A stretch of DNA of 64,000 nt from Pyrenochaeta sp. MPI-SDFR-AT-0127 (Eukaryota > Ascomycota > Dothideomycetes > Pleosporales > Cucurbitariaceae). Shown here piece by piece: positions 1 to 10,291 of this stretch; the first letter of the stretch is position 1; every line of letters starts with the position of its first letter. A program made the position numbers and the translations under genes. The DNA lies in assembly GCA_020747015.1 (NCBI GenBank), contig JAGTJM010000011.1, positions 248,001 through 312,000 on the forward strand, in the 5' to 3' direction. The notes below the pieces were generated by a model. That model was not told where the DNA came from, did no database searches, and saw nothing but the letters and a program-made list of their open reading frames with translations.

Positions 1-115
1 TTCTCCAAAAAAAAAATTACTGTCAAGTCGAAAAAGAAGCGGCTTGTTGCTCATACAAGAACTAGAACATCTAGAGAACAAAGAACGCATAACTCCCGAA
101 TAAGCCACTCTACGC

Positions 116-733
116 TCATCGCCTGTACTCCCTCCTTCTCCTTCCATCCTCGTCCACAATACTAACTCTCGTGTTCGTTTCTCTGTAACTGCCCCTAGGA
201 TCCTCATATCCGCCCCTGCTCCGACTCCTCTCGCGCCTGCGGTACCTGTCTGAATAGTCGCTCTCACTAGGCGCCGGCTCTACGTAGCGAAAGTGCTCAT
301 AGCGTGGACTCCGCTCTGGACTGTACGCTCGCTCGCGCCTGACCTCACGCTCGCGGTATACGTACTCGCTACGCGGCGGGCTAGAGCTGCGTGAGGTTAC
401 CGAAGAGCGAGGGGAGACCTCGACGTAGTGCGCATTATGGTGATGGTGTGAGGAGATATGGCTGGGCGGGGCGGGGACAGGCATGGGCATTGGCGGGGGT
501 TCCACGAAGACAGGAACAGGCTGCGGTGCAGGTATTTGTAGTGGCTTCGGCGTGGGCACGGCAATGTAGGATCCTGATGGCCGGGGAGAAGATTCGCGCA
601 CAATCTCGTTGCGCGAGTAGCGGCGGACCGAGGTGTGCGAGGCGCGGCGCCTGGGGGACGGCGAGCGGTTGCGCTGCACGACGCGATAAGGGACTACGAC
701 ATCTTCCTCTTGCTTGACTTTGACGAGACACAT
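116..733 (-). CDS. Arg/Ser-rich low-complexity protein of unknown function
   Basis: This is a single-exon frame of 205 codons plus stop. The ATG at 733 is the first in-frame ATG. I do not recognise a family. The N-terminal 25 residues contain acidic and hydrophobic positions. From about residue 22 the protein is dominated by RS/SP-type dipeptides and Arg-Glu runs, with a Pro-rich centre (residues 60-90) and a short His run near residue 97. The last 70 residues alternate Arg with acidic and Tyr residues. This composition suggests an intrinsically disordered, phosphorylated nuclear or RNA-associated protein, but that is inference from composition only. A longer model with an upstream exon cannot be excluded. 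The long open frame in GC-rich, repetitive sequence argues for real coding but is not decisive. Confidence 0.65.
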   Translation of the reverse strand: MCLVKVKQEEDVVVPYRVVQRNRSPSPRRRASHTSVRRYSRNEIVRESSPRPSGSYIAVPTPKPLQIPAPQPVPVFVEPPPMPMPVPAPPSHISSHHHHNAHYVEVSPRSSVTSRSSSPPRSEYVYREREVRRERAYSPERSPRYEHFRYVEPAPSESDYSDRYRRRERSRSRGGYEDPRGSYRETNTRVSIVDEDGRRRREYRR

Positions 734-1448
734 GGTAGCTTCTTCTACGTGCTCTGCGAGGGTTGAATGTTGGAAGCGTCAATGCGATCGCGATGTGATT
801 CGTGGGGCGATCTCGAACGTGGGGGGGTTCGATCTGGGACGGGACGGAAAGAACCACAAACCAAGGGAATCTTCAAACCAGCAGTAACGGGGTCAGAAAG
901 TGCTCAGCGCAAACGAGCGACAACCGAGAATGTTAAGAGATGGCGGAGGGCGTGAGATGCCTGACAAGTTGGGCTGGCAGATGCCCAGCCACACATCCGG
1001 ACCCCATGTCCAGGTCAAGCTGCTCCGCCTTGGAACAGAGCATGTGCAAGGTGACGACGTCTGACCTATTGGGTTTTAGCGCGCCATACTGCCCTCTTAG
1101 CTTCAGGTACAGGCCGTACTCGACACTGTCCTCAACTGTACGCGTGCACAAAGGAAACATCACATGTAGCGAAGAAACTTCGAGTTCGTAATATACGTCC
1201 GTGATCACATTGATGCTAAATAGAGACAAAAGAACCCGCCAAATCACTACCGCTAGATATGTTTACAGCATTCGCATGCGCCTGATCGATATGAATCGAT
1301 TTCAATGCCAACCGCCGGCCTCAAAGTCGTGTCTCAACACAATCGTCTCACGCTAATAGATTCAATGCCAATTCGTATCTTAGCTCAATGAGCTTCATCT
1401 TCCGAATCCAGGGATATCTGTCTACCAAAGTCTAACGGTGAATGACTA
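734..1448. other. intergenic, promoter side of the RS-rich gene
   Basis: About 715 bp between the start of the RS-rich gene and the stop codon of the RhoGAP gene. The short frames here (for example 933-1247 minus) lack any recognisable protein content. I see no RNA gene or repeat. Confidence 0.6.
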
Positions 1449-4171
1449 CTAGTCATCCAAGTTGAATGGCTTATCCTCGAGTGTAACGCCCCGAGGGGCG
1501 GCCTCCTCGCTCCTCAAGCTTCCGGTAGAGTCCCTGTTACCTCTTGCTAAGCTACCCGCCTGCTTCCTGGGGAGGGGCACTCGAGTGCTCGACGGTGCTG
1601 GGTGTTCGACTGGAGCAGCAGCGGGCTCTGCAGAGCCGTTCGTAGCCGTTGTTGGCTCAGCACTAGGACTATCAGGGTTTCCAGGTACTTCAAGAGAAGT
1701 GCGATTACCAGTATTCTTCCGTGTTTCAGTTGGAGATGCGGTATTGACTGGAAAGCGGGTCTGGCTGCGATCACGACGGTGCGATCCAGAGCCACGGGCA
1801 CCGGGCCCAGGCGATGCCGCTCGAGGAGAACGCTGAGCAACAATGGCCCGTTGGCGCTCTTCCATGTTGGCCCGTCGGTTGCTCTCATCAGTTGAGATGG
1901 CGCGCGGACGCTGAGCGCCTGATGCTGAGTGAGTGAGCGTGCTGGCGCGCTTCAATTCTCCAAAAATCGCATCTTTGTGCGCAAACAGGTCGCGAACGAG
2001 ACGATAACTGTAACGCTCATTCATGGTCAAGCTCGATTCTTGTTTCGGGCGAAGAATGCAGGGCGCAAGGGCATTGGCTAGAGCAGCGACATAGGTTTCA
2101 TCAGCTGATGTCAGCTCGATGAGGCGAGTAAAGTGCGTGCAGATCGCGTCAAGCGTCGCGATGTTAGCGAGACGAAGCTGACCGAGCGTGGACTGGAGGA
2201 CCGAGACACGTGTGTCTTCGGAGACATCGGAGGCGGTTGTGCTGTAGATTGTCTTGACAATTTCATAGACGTGGGACGAGACGAGTGAATCTACTATATT
2301 TAGTACAGCGGTTTACTAGGAAATGGGTGGCACATACCAGGAAGTTCCAAGAGGTAGAGTTTAAGGACGCTTGCAACGATAGGTACGTCGTACTTCTCGA
2401 GTACTTCATCCTGGAACCTCTTTCCGGTGTTGATTTCGGATCGTAAAGTGTGCGTTTGCGCAAGTGGAACATCAACAAGCCAGATGCCACGACGAGCCTC
2501 GTCACCCTCCAGGTCAGGGTAGTGATTGTCCAAGAACGTGAGGACTGTCGTGATGAGCACCGGAACGCGCTTCTTGTCCGAACGAGCGCGAGCTTCTAGA
2601 TCTACACCAAAAGTTTGTTCTATGACCATGTAAGCATACTTTGAAACACGTGTTTATCGAGGGTGTCATACCGTCTACTGAATTGTAGTAATTCTCATAT
2701 GTTGTGACCCTTGGCACAAATGGCCCAGTCCTGTAGTTCTCGAGCATGTATCGAAGATCACCCAGAGGCTGCACCGTCTCCTGGAACAGCATCATCTTGT
2801 CAACTGTGCTCTGAAGGCTGGGGATGACATTGCTGACAGCCCCAGAGAAGTCCAGGATGACAGCTTTGATGGCCTTCAACCTGTCCAGTTCACAGCGCTC
2901 CATGAATTTAAGGTGATCCACCATGGCCTCCTCAAGGTTGCAGCGCAAAGAGTCAAGCTTCTTGACGGAGGATTTATACCGCTCGTCGGACTCGCGAGCC
3001 TCTCGTCGAAGCCTATCTGATGGTGTCTCGTTGGGGTACTGATTGTTCAGTGGATTCCAACCTTGGAGATACTCTTGCACAGTACCGACAGGTGAGTCGA
3101 CCGTAAAGTTGTCATTTGAAGATGTTGACATGGTGGTGGACGAGCGGGCTAGAGGCTGCTTCTTTTCTGGCAGTCCGGTGAGCTGGAAAGCCTTGGTTTT
3201 CCATTGATAGTTCATCCTGGAGCTATTTGCGAAAGCGTTGCCAACGTTGCCAATCAAACGCAAAAAGCCGTGGTTGACCAAGTCTTGGCCAATGCGTTCT
3301 GCATAGCTGACAGTCGTCGCTCCCAAGTGCTTTTGAATGTACTCGGTAATGTCCGAACCGGTAGAGCAGTTCTGGTAAACTCCAATGATAGGGACCTTGA
3401 CCTCTGCGAGTTTGATGGTGTCCAGGATATGGGCCAGAATCTTCTTGATTTGATCAGGCTGATATGTCTCATCGCCAAGGTCGATTGGTTCTTCCTCATT
3501 GTCCTCTGGTTCAGACATCTTAATGGTTGGGACCTTGACCTTTGGGCTCTGCGCTGCTTCGCTTTGAGGATCTTGGAAAGCCAGCTTGTCCTCCTCTTCC
3601 AGGTCTTCCACCAACCTGCACTTGTTGTAGTACTGCGAGCGGAATTTGCGTACTGCTTCAGCTTGTCGGTCGTGAATTTTGATGCGAGACTGTAGGTCAT
3701 CCTGCGAATTCTGCACTCGGGCAGCATGCGCTTCGCACCAGCGACCGAAGGGGTTCACGACCAGCTCTCGAATGTTGGATGCGATCTTCTTGTGGTTTGA
3801 CGCGGCTGCCTCCATCTCGGTGCGCACGCCTTCGTATGCCTGGTTCGTGTCAGCAATGTGCTTTTCCCACATGTAGGGCTCGCCGCACCTTGCGAACACT
3901 TGCGCCCTCATCTCGACCGAAGCCTCCTGGTATACGCTCGGTAGCTGCGGGTATGCCAGATAGGGTGTTTCCGTATATGTCTTCGGCGTCAGCTCGCATG
4001 CGAGCCACGGTGAGAATCTGCTGGTTTTCCTGCACGCCCTGCTGCAGCTTCCCAAAAAGAACCCCTAGGCCTAGTAAAGTCAGCGGACGGGGCGCAGTGC
4101 TGGGTGTGAGGGTGGCCTGTACCTCCCGCATAGTCGCTGGACCAGAATGACGCAGCGAAACCCGTTGCCAT
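1449..4171 (-). CDS. RGD2: F-BAR / DEP / RhoGAP domain protein (Rgd2/Rga8-like)
   Basis: Predicted exons, 5' to 3': 4171-4123, 4070-3889, 3839-2672, 2619-2338, 2290-1449. The introns are 47-52 bp and the product is 840 residues. The start at 4171 gives the usual FCH opening (ASFWSSDY, then GVLFGKLQQG). The F-BAR helices extend to about residue 200 and resume after a DEP domain (about 212-307). The RhoGAP domain spans about 469-660 and includes the ELPDSLVSSHVYEIVK block, whose frame fixes the 2291-2337 acceptor. A Ser/Thr/Pro-rich tail of about 180 residues follows. Family members curve the plasma membrane and act on Rho/Cdc42-type GTPases at polarity sites. The position that normally carries the catalytic arginine finger (G-[IL]-[FY]-R) reads G511-I-W-L514, so GAP activity is uncertain. 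I am confident in the architecture and moderately confident in the Rgd2 name. Confidence 0.93.
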
Positions 4172-4986
4172 TATGATGACGTCGGCTCTATACCAATCCG
4201 CTTAAGTCCTCGCTGCTGGTAGGGAGCAGATATAGGGGCTAACGAGTAGGTACACTCTGGGCTGGCGGTCGCAGTGAGCGTGGAGAAGATAAGTCTGGGG
4301 AACGCAAGCGCAGGACCCAGTGAGATGGCGTTTGTGCGGCGTCGCACGTCGGGCGTCGTTAATGGGAAAACGGGGATTGAAGAAGCAGACAAAGAAAATC
4401 GCCAGGTGCGACGGAATGTCTAAGGACGAGGCTTGAGGGCTGCAGAGGGCGACTGGAGGTACTTAAGGAGTGTTTTGCAGCGTGCAGCTGTGGCAGAGCT
4501 GAATGTCTCACGGACCCCTGCTCAGCCGTTTGTCGTGACAGGGACCCTTCAGGTAAGCCTTGCCCGTCGTGTCTTCGCTAGCGACGATATAAATATCAAC
4601 GACCAAAATTCACCGGCCGGCCCCATACCCTGCATAGAAAGGAGCTCGGCCATCCCGCAGTCTCGGCATCATAGTGGACCAAGCCAAGTTGCAAAAGCAC
4701 AGCAGGCCACGCTTCGAGGGCTCCCCGGGCACTTCCATGACCGCGAGCCGGCGAATCAGGCTCTAGTCCGTTACGTACCACAGTATGTCCGCGTCGTTCA
4801 TGCCAGGTGCCGCTGGCGTAGCAGTCAAAAGGAGACGTGTGGGCTGTATCAGAGCCAGTTGCTGATCATCCATTCACTTTGCAGACGCCGAGCTTTGGCC
4901 AGGTTCACCCCACTGCCAATTTGAGGCCACGAAACGAACCGACAGCTCGGGAACAAGAACCGAGGCCACGTTCTGGGTCCTACATC
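4172..4986. promoter_or_regulatory. divergent promoter region between the RhoGAP and CDC43 genes
   Basis: 815 bp separate the two start codons. A TATA-like stretch (GATATAAATAT) lies at about 4586-4596. I see no further gene; the frames in this interval have no recognisable content. The frame extending upstream of the CDC43 start at 4987 (from 4837) is simply open leader sequence. Confidence 0.5.
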
Positions 4987-6321
4987 ATGGCTACCGCATC
5001 CTCAGACTCGCAGCTACACTATGCCCGCCACATCAAGTACTGGAGGAGGAATTTGAAAACTCTGCTTCCGCATTACTACACCAGCAATGATGCCAATCGT
5101 ATGCTTTTGGCCCTCTTCACTGTTTCAGCACTGGACATCCTAGGAGACCTGGATGCCGCGCTATCAACACAAGAACGGCAAGGCCACATCGACTGGGTGT
5201 ACAGTTGCCAGCTGCCGGAAGGCGGCTTCCGACCATGGTCGGGATCTGACTTTAAAAATCTGAGAAATGACAAAAACAAGATTTGGGATCCTGCACATAT
5301 TCCCGGAACATTTTTCGCGCTCCTGACTCTGGTCGTGCTGGGGGATGATTTATCAAAGGTAAAGAGGAAGGAAATTCTAGTATGGCTAGTCAAGATGCAA
5401 AGGCCTGAAGGAGGCTTTGGGGAAACCTTAGGAGAAGACGGCTTTGTGCATGGAGGAAACGACTCGCGGTTTGGATACATGGCCACAGCTATCCGATGGA
5501 TCCTACGAGGCAATGTCGAAGGGCCTGTTGATGGCGTACCGGACATCAACGTGGATTCCTTTGTAGAATGCGTTCGCCAGGCAGAATGCTATGATGGAGG
5601 AATTTCTGAAGCACCGTACCACGAGGCACACGCAGGGTTCACATGTTGTGCCATCGCCGCCCTGCACTTTTTAGATCGATTGCCTCTGCCACCATCTCAA
5701 AGTCCCGATGGCCGTCTTCGAGGAGTCACCAATATCAAAGAGACGTTACACTGGCTAGCGTCCCGTCAGACACTGACTCTCGACGAAGACGATGGCTTGG
5801 ACACCTACAATGATGAGACTGACACATCAGAGACTTGTCACGATGCACATTCTTTCGTCAAGTTGAGCGCATACCCATCTGTGCAAGCGCAAACGAATCT
5901 AAAAGGGCGGCCACGCATCCATTTCGAGCTGCAGTGGGTAGGCGTGAATGGGCGCTGCAACAAAGTCGCCGACACATGTTACGCATATTGGACTAGTGCG
6001 CCTCTGCAGATACTCGATCGACTTGGAATCATCGATCAGAAGCCCATCAGGAAATGGTTACTGGACAAGACTCAGCATGCGGTAGGAGGCTTCGGTAAGG
6101 TGACTGGAGATCCACCAGACATGTACCACTCGTTCTTGGGTCTCATTGTATTGGCCATGTTTGGAGAAACAGGCTTACAGGATGTTGACGGCGCACTTTG
6201 CATCACTAACAAGGCTAAGAAACATTTGGAGTCGCTACCGTGGAGGAGGGAGATCATTAGAGAGTATGGTGAGGGAGGTGAAAGTGTAAGGTTGGTTGGA
6301 GACAAGATCCAGGTCGATTGA
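4987..6321 (+). CDS. CDC43: protein geranylgeranyltransferase type I, beta subunit
   Basis: Single exon, 444 residues, starting at the ATG at 4987 (MATASS). The frame is open upstream to 4837, but that stretch is unlike the family and lies in the leader. The enzyme transfers geranylgeranyl to the CaaX cysteine of Rho1/Cdc42-type GTPases, together with the shared alpha subunit. The protein is a series of prenyltransferase alpha-alpha repeats with GGF/GGI signatures (LPEGGF, RPEGGF, YDGGIS, AVGGF). The zinc ligands are readable: D329 and C331 in the GRCNKVADTC segment and H381 in MYHSF. An acidic loop of about 30 residues (around 257-290) is an insertion typical of fungal sequences. The farnesyltransferase beta subunit would be the main alternative, but the length and the NKVADTCYAYW motif fit GGTase-I better. 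It sits between two genes for actin-polarity or growth functions but shares no promoter with the gene downstream. Confidence 0.95.
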   Translation: MATASSDSQLHYARHIKYWRRNLKTLLPHYYTSNDANRMLLALFTVSALDILGDLDAALSTQERQGHIDWVYSCQLPEGGFRPWSGSDFKNLRNDKNKIWDPAHIPGTFFALLTLVVLGDDLSKVKRKEILVWLVKMQRPEGGFGETLGEDGFVHGGNDSRFGYMATAIRWILRGNVEGPVDGVPDINVDSFVECVRQAECYDGGISEAPYHEAHAGFTCCAIAALHFLDRLPLPPSQSPDGRLRGVTNIKETLHWLASRQTLTLDEDDGLDTYNDETDTSETCHDAHSFVKLSAYPSVQAQTNLKGRPRIHFELQWVGVNGRCNKVADTCYAYWTSAPLQILDRLGIIDQKPIRKWLLDKTQHAVGGFGKVTGDPPDMYHSFLGLIVLAMFGETGLQDVDGALCITNKAKKHLESLPWRREIIREYGEGGESVRLVGDKIQVD

Positions 6322-6631
6322 CAGAAGGTGGTTGCTTTCCATTGCAACGTGAGCATAGGGTGTTATAAAGTAGAAAGGATTCTTTTGATGATAATCCAAA
6401 CTGTTGATACCCCCACACCCTCTCACACGCTTGATCTTTGAATGAGAAATCCACGGAAAGAGGCAGTGGCATCGGTTAAACCTTCCCGCTTTGCCCGACT
6501 TTCCAGATCCCTGCAACAATTTTCCAGAATCTCCAACTCCGCAACCTCTCCCGCTGAAGCAAACACCCCACGACTCCTCAAGAGCTGAACACACACGTTA
6601 CGATTGTCTTCACTGCTTAATTACCTTAAAT

Positions 6632-7387
6632 ATGGCACCTCCTTCCAAGAAGCGCAAAATCACCGTCACTGCCCCCGAGAACATATCTTTTGACCCCGCC
6701 GCGCGCGAGGAATACCTCACTGGGTTTCACAAACGCAAGGTTGCGCGCATAAAGCTCGCTCAAGAAGAGAATGCAAAACGCGAGAAAGAAGAGAAGTTGA
6801 GGTTTCGGCGAGAGGTACGTCAACATCCAGTCTCCAGAAGCCACTCAATCAATATGTTGAAATGAGAGAATGGAAGAATTAAGAGTCAGTCAACAGAAGT
6901 GCTAATGAAGATGTAGTTGCGAGAGCAACGCAAAGTCGACCTCGAGAAGCACGTCGAAGAAGTGAACCGCCTAGTCAAACAAGCAAACGGCGAGCTCGAC
7001 ATTGGCGGCGCCGCAGATTCCTCCGACGATGGCGATGACGATGAAGAAGAATTCACAGGATTCCAAGAGCCGGAGCCCATTAACCAGGAGGACGAGTACA
7101 TTGACGAAGACAAATACACAACTGTCACGATCGAAACGGTCGGGATAGATAGGTCTGGCTTTTCAATACCGGGCCAGAACGACGAGGAAGCAAAGGATAG
7201 CAGGAAAGAGGGCGCGAACGAGGGAGAGGAGAAGAAACGCGTGTGGACAAAAGCGTGGCCGAAAAGCGATAAGCCGAAGAAGAAGAAAAAGAAGTTTAGG
7301 TATGAGACGAAGACGGAGAGGAAGGCAGAGAGGATGAAGCAGGGTCTGAAGAAAAGGAAGCAGAAGGAGGCTAGAGAGAAGAAATAG
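6632..7387 (+). CDS. RRP17: ribosomal RNA-processing protein 17 (Nop25/NOL12 family)
   Basis: Two exons, 6632-6814 and 6917-7387, with a 102 bp phase-0 intron, giving 217 residues. Rrp17/NOL12 proteins are nucleolar factors required for 5'-end processing of 27S pre-rRNA during 60S subunit assembly. The start MAPPSKKRK is a basic nuclear/nucleolar signal. It is followed by the family core FDPAAREEYLTGFHKRKVARIKLAQ and the helical segment across the splice junction (RREL REQRKVDLEKHV), which fixes the intron. The middle is strongly acidic (about 90-115). The C-terminus is a lysine/arginine-rich block (KPKKKKKKFRYETKTERKAER) diagnostic of the family. The third exon-like frame seen inside the intron is not coding. 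Confidence 0.93.
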
Positions 7388-7835
7388 GTCAGTAAATGAT
7401 ACCCGGCTCTGGATTAGGTACTGTTCAGAATAAATGCAGGACTCTGACAATCACCGTGGCATATTCTTTTGCAGCATGAATGCGGAGGCACTGATGGCTT
7501 GCACGGAGAGCTATCTGTAAGACAGCTGGGAGGGTAGGATATTATTAAGGGTGGGGACCGCTAACAGTGTATTGCATCGCTCGGTGACTATTTAAAGCGT
7601 ACAAGCCCGCCCAGCAGGTCGCACAGTAAAGAGGGCCCATATGCATGTAGGAGTGAAATGAATAAAGGGGTGTATAATTCTGCTTCTCATGAGACTTCCA
7701 CCCCACGCTGTTGTAGACCCATGCGAGCGTGCACTCGACTCCACCAGACTTGGTTTTGCCGAGTCAGAGGCAACGCTCGACTCAAAATTCCACTAGATAC
7801 AATTAATCACCTCGAAGGACAAGACAACGTTCAGC
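7388..7835. other. convergent 3' intergenic region RRP17/tropomyosin
   Basis: 448 bp between two convergent stop codons. It should hold both 3' UTRs. No gene, repeat or RNA feature is visible. Confidence 0.6.
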
Positions 7836-8507
7836 TCAAACGTTACCAATCTCGATGACGAAATCATCGAGCTCCTTCTTGGTATCAGTATATTTCTTGG
7901 CCATCTCCTCGTACTTGCTCTCCCACTGGTCGCGGGACTGCTCGAGAGCTTGGACTTTGCGTTCGTAGTGGCCGGATTTGACATCGGTTTGGCGGAGCCT
8001 GAACGCGTCAGCATGTCACGCTTTCCCTCTCACATACACTCTAGGCTGCGCCCAAGGTGCTGTTAGTAGCTAGGGGTACTCACTTCTCGTTCAGCTCACG
8101 AATAGTCCTGTCCGACTCCTCAGCTTCTTCCTCAAGCACTTGGATCTTGCGTTGCAGATTCTCGGCCTGAGAACCGGCCTGAGCGCCTGCACCCGCTTCA
8201 TCCTTGAAGGTCTTGACTTGCGCTTCGAGCTTCTCAACCTCGCTCTCCAGCACCGAGTTCTTGTGCGTGAGCGAGGTAATCTCCTGCTCCTTCTGTGTGT
8301 TTTCCGTCTCGAGCTGGTTGAACTTGGTCTTGAACTCCTCGGCACGAGCACTGCTCTCGTCCGCCTCGATGCGGAGAGCCTCCATACGCTGTGTGGCCAG
8401 ACATGTTAGCTTCTAGGGCTACAGATGCCAAATCATTGTGTGGAATGGTGGCACAGAAAGGGGACATGGCGGGGTAGCTGGGGACACACCTTCTTGATCT
8501 GATCCAT
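7836..8507 (-). CDS. TPM1: tropomyosin
   Basis: Exons, 5' to 3': 8507-8490 (only 18 nt, MDQIKK), 8388-8084, 7998-7836. The introns are 101 and 85 bp. The 161-residue product matches the usual fungal tropomyosin length. It is one continuous coiled coil with heptad-spaced Leu/Ala/Glu/Lys from residue 1 to the end (for example SVLESEVEKLEAQVKTF, IQVLEEEAEESDRTIRELNEK), closing with the conserved ELDDFVIEIGNV. It polymerises head to tail along formin-nucleated actin cables and stabilises them for polarised growth and cytokinesis. The start lies in the tiny first exon; the ATG at 8385 in exon 2 is internal. It is transcribed divergently from the gene at 8823 across a 315 bp shared upstream region. 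Confidence 0.95.
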
Positions 8508-8822
8508 GGCTGTAGGAAGTATGTGTTTCTTGACGTAAACGTGTATTGAGGGGGCTGAGAAGTAGTATGAGGGAAACCAAACGCTTGTATAGGGGCGGAG
8601 TGCGGCGGGTGTTGAGGTTGTTGTCTGAGAATTGTGTCTGGTTGGCAAGCGGGCATGGGCGCCGCTGCCGCGCCAAGACCCACCGCCGCAGCCCGGACCC
8701 TTGACCCTTATTGGGGCCCCTAGCAACCAAAGTAAACAGATGCGCTATGTCGCTTGCAGAATGACGACGGCGACAACGACTGCCCACGACTACCCCACGA
8801 CTCGCCCAATGTAACCACAGTC
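8508..8822. promoter_or_regulatory. bidirectional promoter with a forkhead-type site
   Basis: 315 bp separate the ATGs of tropomyosin (minus) and the D-box protein (plus). GTAAACA at 8732-8738 matches the core of forkhead factor sites. ATTGG at 8710-8714 is an inverted CCAAT box, and the surrounding sequence is GC-rich. Site assignment is by consensus only. Confidence 0.4.
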
Positions 8823-10291
8823 ATGGCTACACTCGCCGCAAATGACCAAGAGAATGCCATCCGCCATCTGCAGGCCGGTGCTGCTGGCAAGTCGCTCAAT
8901 GCCGGGCTAAAGAGTTTCAATGCCAAAACACCAGGAAACAAGGCCCCAAAGACGCCATTCAAAGTCCCGCTCAACGACGAAAATGCGCCAAATAAAGCAG
9001 GGAAGTCGGTCTTGAAGACGAATGGCAAGGGCAACGAGAATCTGTTCATGACGAGCAAGAAGGGTGGGAAGCTCGATGAGAATGCATTCGTAACACCGGC
9101 TGGTCAGTTTTGAGATGGCAGGCTTCTTAAGCTATGTACTAACTGATCAATTCAGGTCCACGAACTCGCGCGCCGCTTGGCATGAAGACGACAAACGCCA
9201 AATCGAAAGCTTTCCAAACCCCAGCACCTCTCTCAGCATCAGCAAAGACTCAGAAAGTGAGCCCACGCCTCCGCCGGCCAAAAGTCAAGGTCCATCAGCC
9301 TGAGCCCGAGCAAGAATCCGAAGATGATGTACCGGAGATTGAGTATATGCCTCCCAAAGAGGTCCCGCTGCCAGATGACATGGATGACTACCTGCCAAAG
9401 GACTGGAAGTTCCCCAAGATCGACAATGAGAGCATGGTGCGTGGTATTTGGCAAGCCTACCACAACCCGATTGAGGACGATGGACGCACCCGCAAGCAGC
9501 GTGAGTTTGAGGAAGAGGTGCAGCGTGAGCGGAAGCAACGCGACGAGAAGTTTGGCAGAGTTTTTGAAGCACAAATAGCAAAGGACGACGCAGAAACGAT
9601 GAGGTATTTGGGAATTGGCATGCCAAAGAAGGAAGCACCAAAGCTCATGGCCACTGGCACCGTGTCGAAGAGGACGACCACTGGTCCGTCAACAATGAGG
9701 GCCAAATCTGCAGCCGCAGCCCTTTCGTCTGCTTCAGAGCCAAATTACGCCGCTCCGACTACAGCAGCAAAGTCGCGCGTTCCCGCTGGGCTTGTCTCCA
9801 GCAGGAAACCAATGAAGCCGCTTGCCGAACCTACAGCATCTCGTCAAGCAGCTGCTGTAGCAGCATCGAAGAGCACAATTGGCTATGCGCAAGGTCGTGC
9901 AGGACGGTCCGGCCCAGCAGTGCGTAAGCCGCTCTCCAATGTCACCAAGCCAGCGCCCTTCTCTGCGACCACTCGCGCGCCAACTCCTTCATCCTCTGCC
10001 AATCCTCGCAGTGCAAGCACAAACCCTGGTACTGTCAGGTCCCGTAGTGCCTTCTCTCGTTCCAGCTCAACGGCCACGGACGCTACGCTGGTCGCTTCTC
10101 ACCAGGAAGACGAGCCCTACCAAACCGCAGAAGATGTGGAGCGCGAGCTGGAATTGCTAGTTCTTTCACGTGAGCTGGAGAATGACGAAGATGATGATGC
10201 CTGGATGAACAGCTTTAATCATCAACTTCATGGTGACCCTCTCGAGGAAGAGTTGGAGGAATTTCAATTCCAGCTTCCCGACGGCTTCTAG
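8823..10291 (+). CDS. D-box-containing disordered protein, securin-like candidate
   Basis: Two exons, 8823-9102 and 9156-10291, with a 53 bp intron carrying an ACTAAC branch point. The product is 471 residues. It opens with a Lys/Asn/Pro-rich segment containing DEN repeats. At the splice junction it carries R98-A-P-L101-G followed by KTTN, resembling the destruction boxes of fission yeast securin Cut2. There is a conserved-looking block at about 130-200 (DDYLPKDWKFPKI; SMVRGIWQAYHNP), a long Ser/Ala/Pro-rich basic region (about 225-395) and a strongly acidic C-terminus (DDDAWMNSF, then EEELEEFQFQ). Basic N-terminus, D-box and acidic C-terminus is the layout of securins, the separase inhibitors degraded by APC/C. 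The gene model is well supported. The function is inference, and an unrelated conserved fungal protein is the alternative. Confidence 0.8.
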
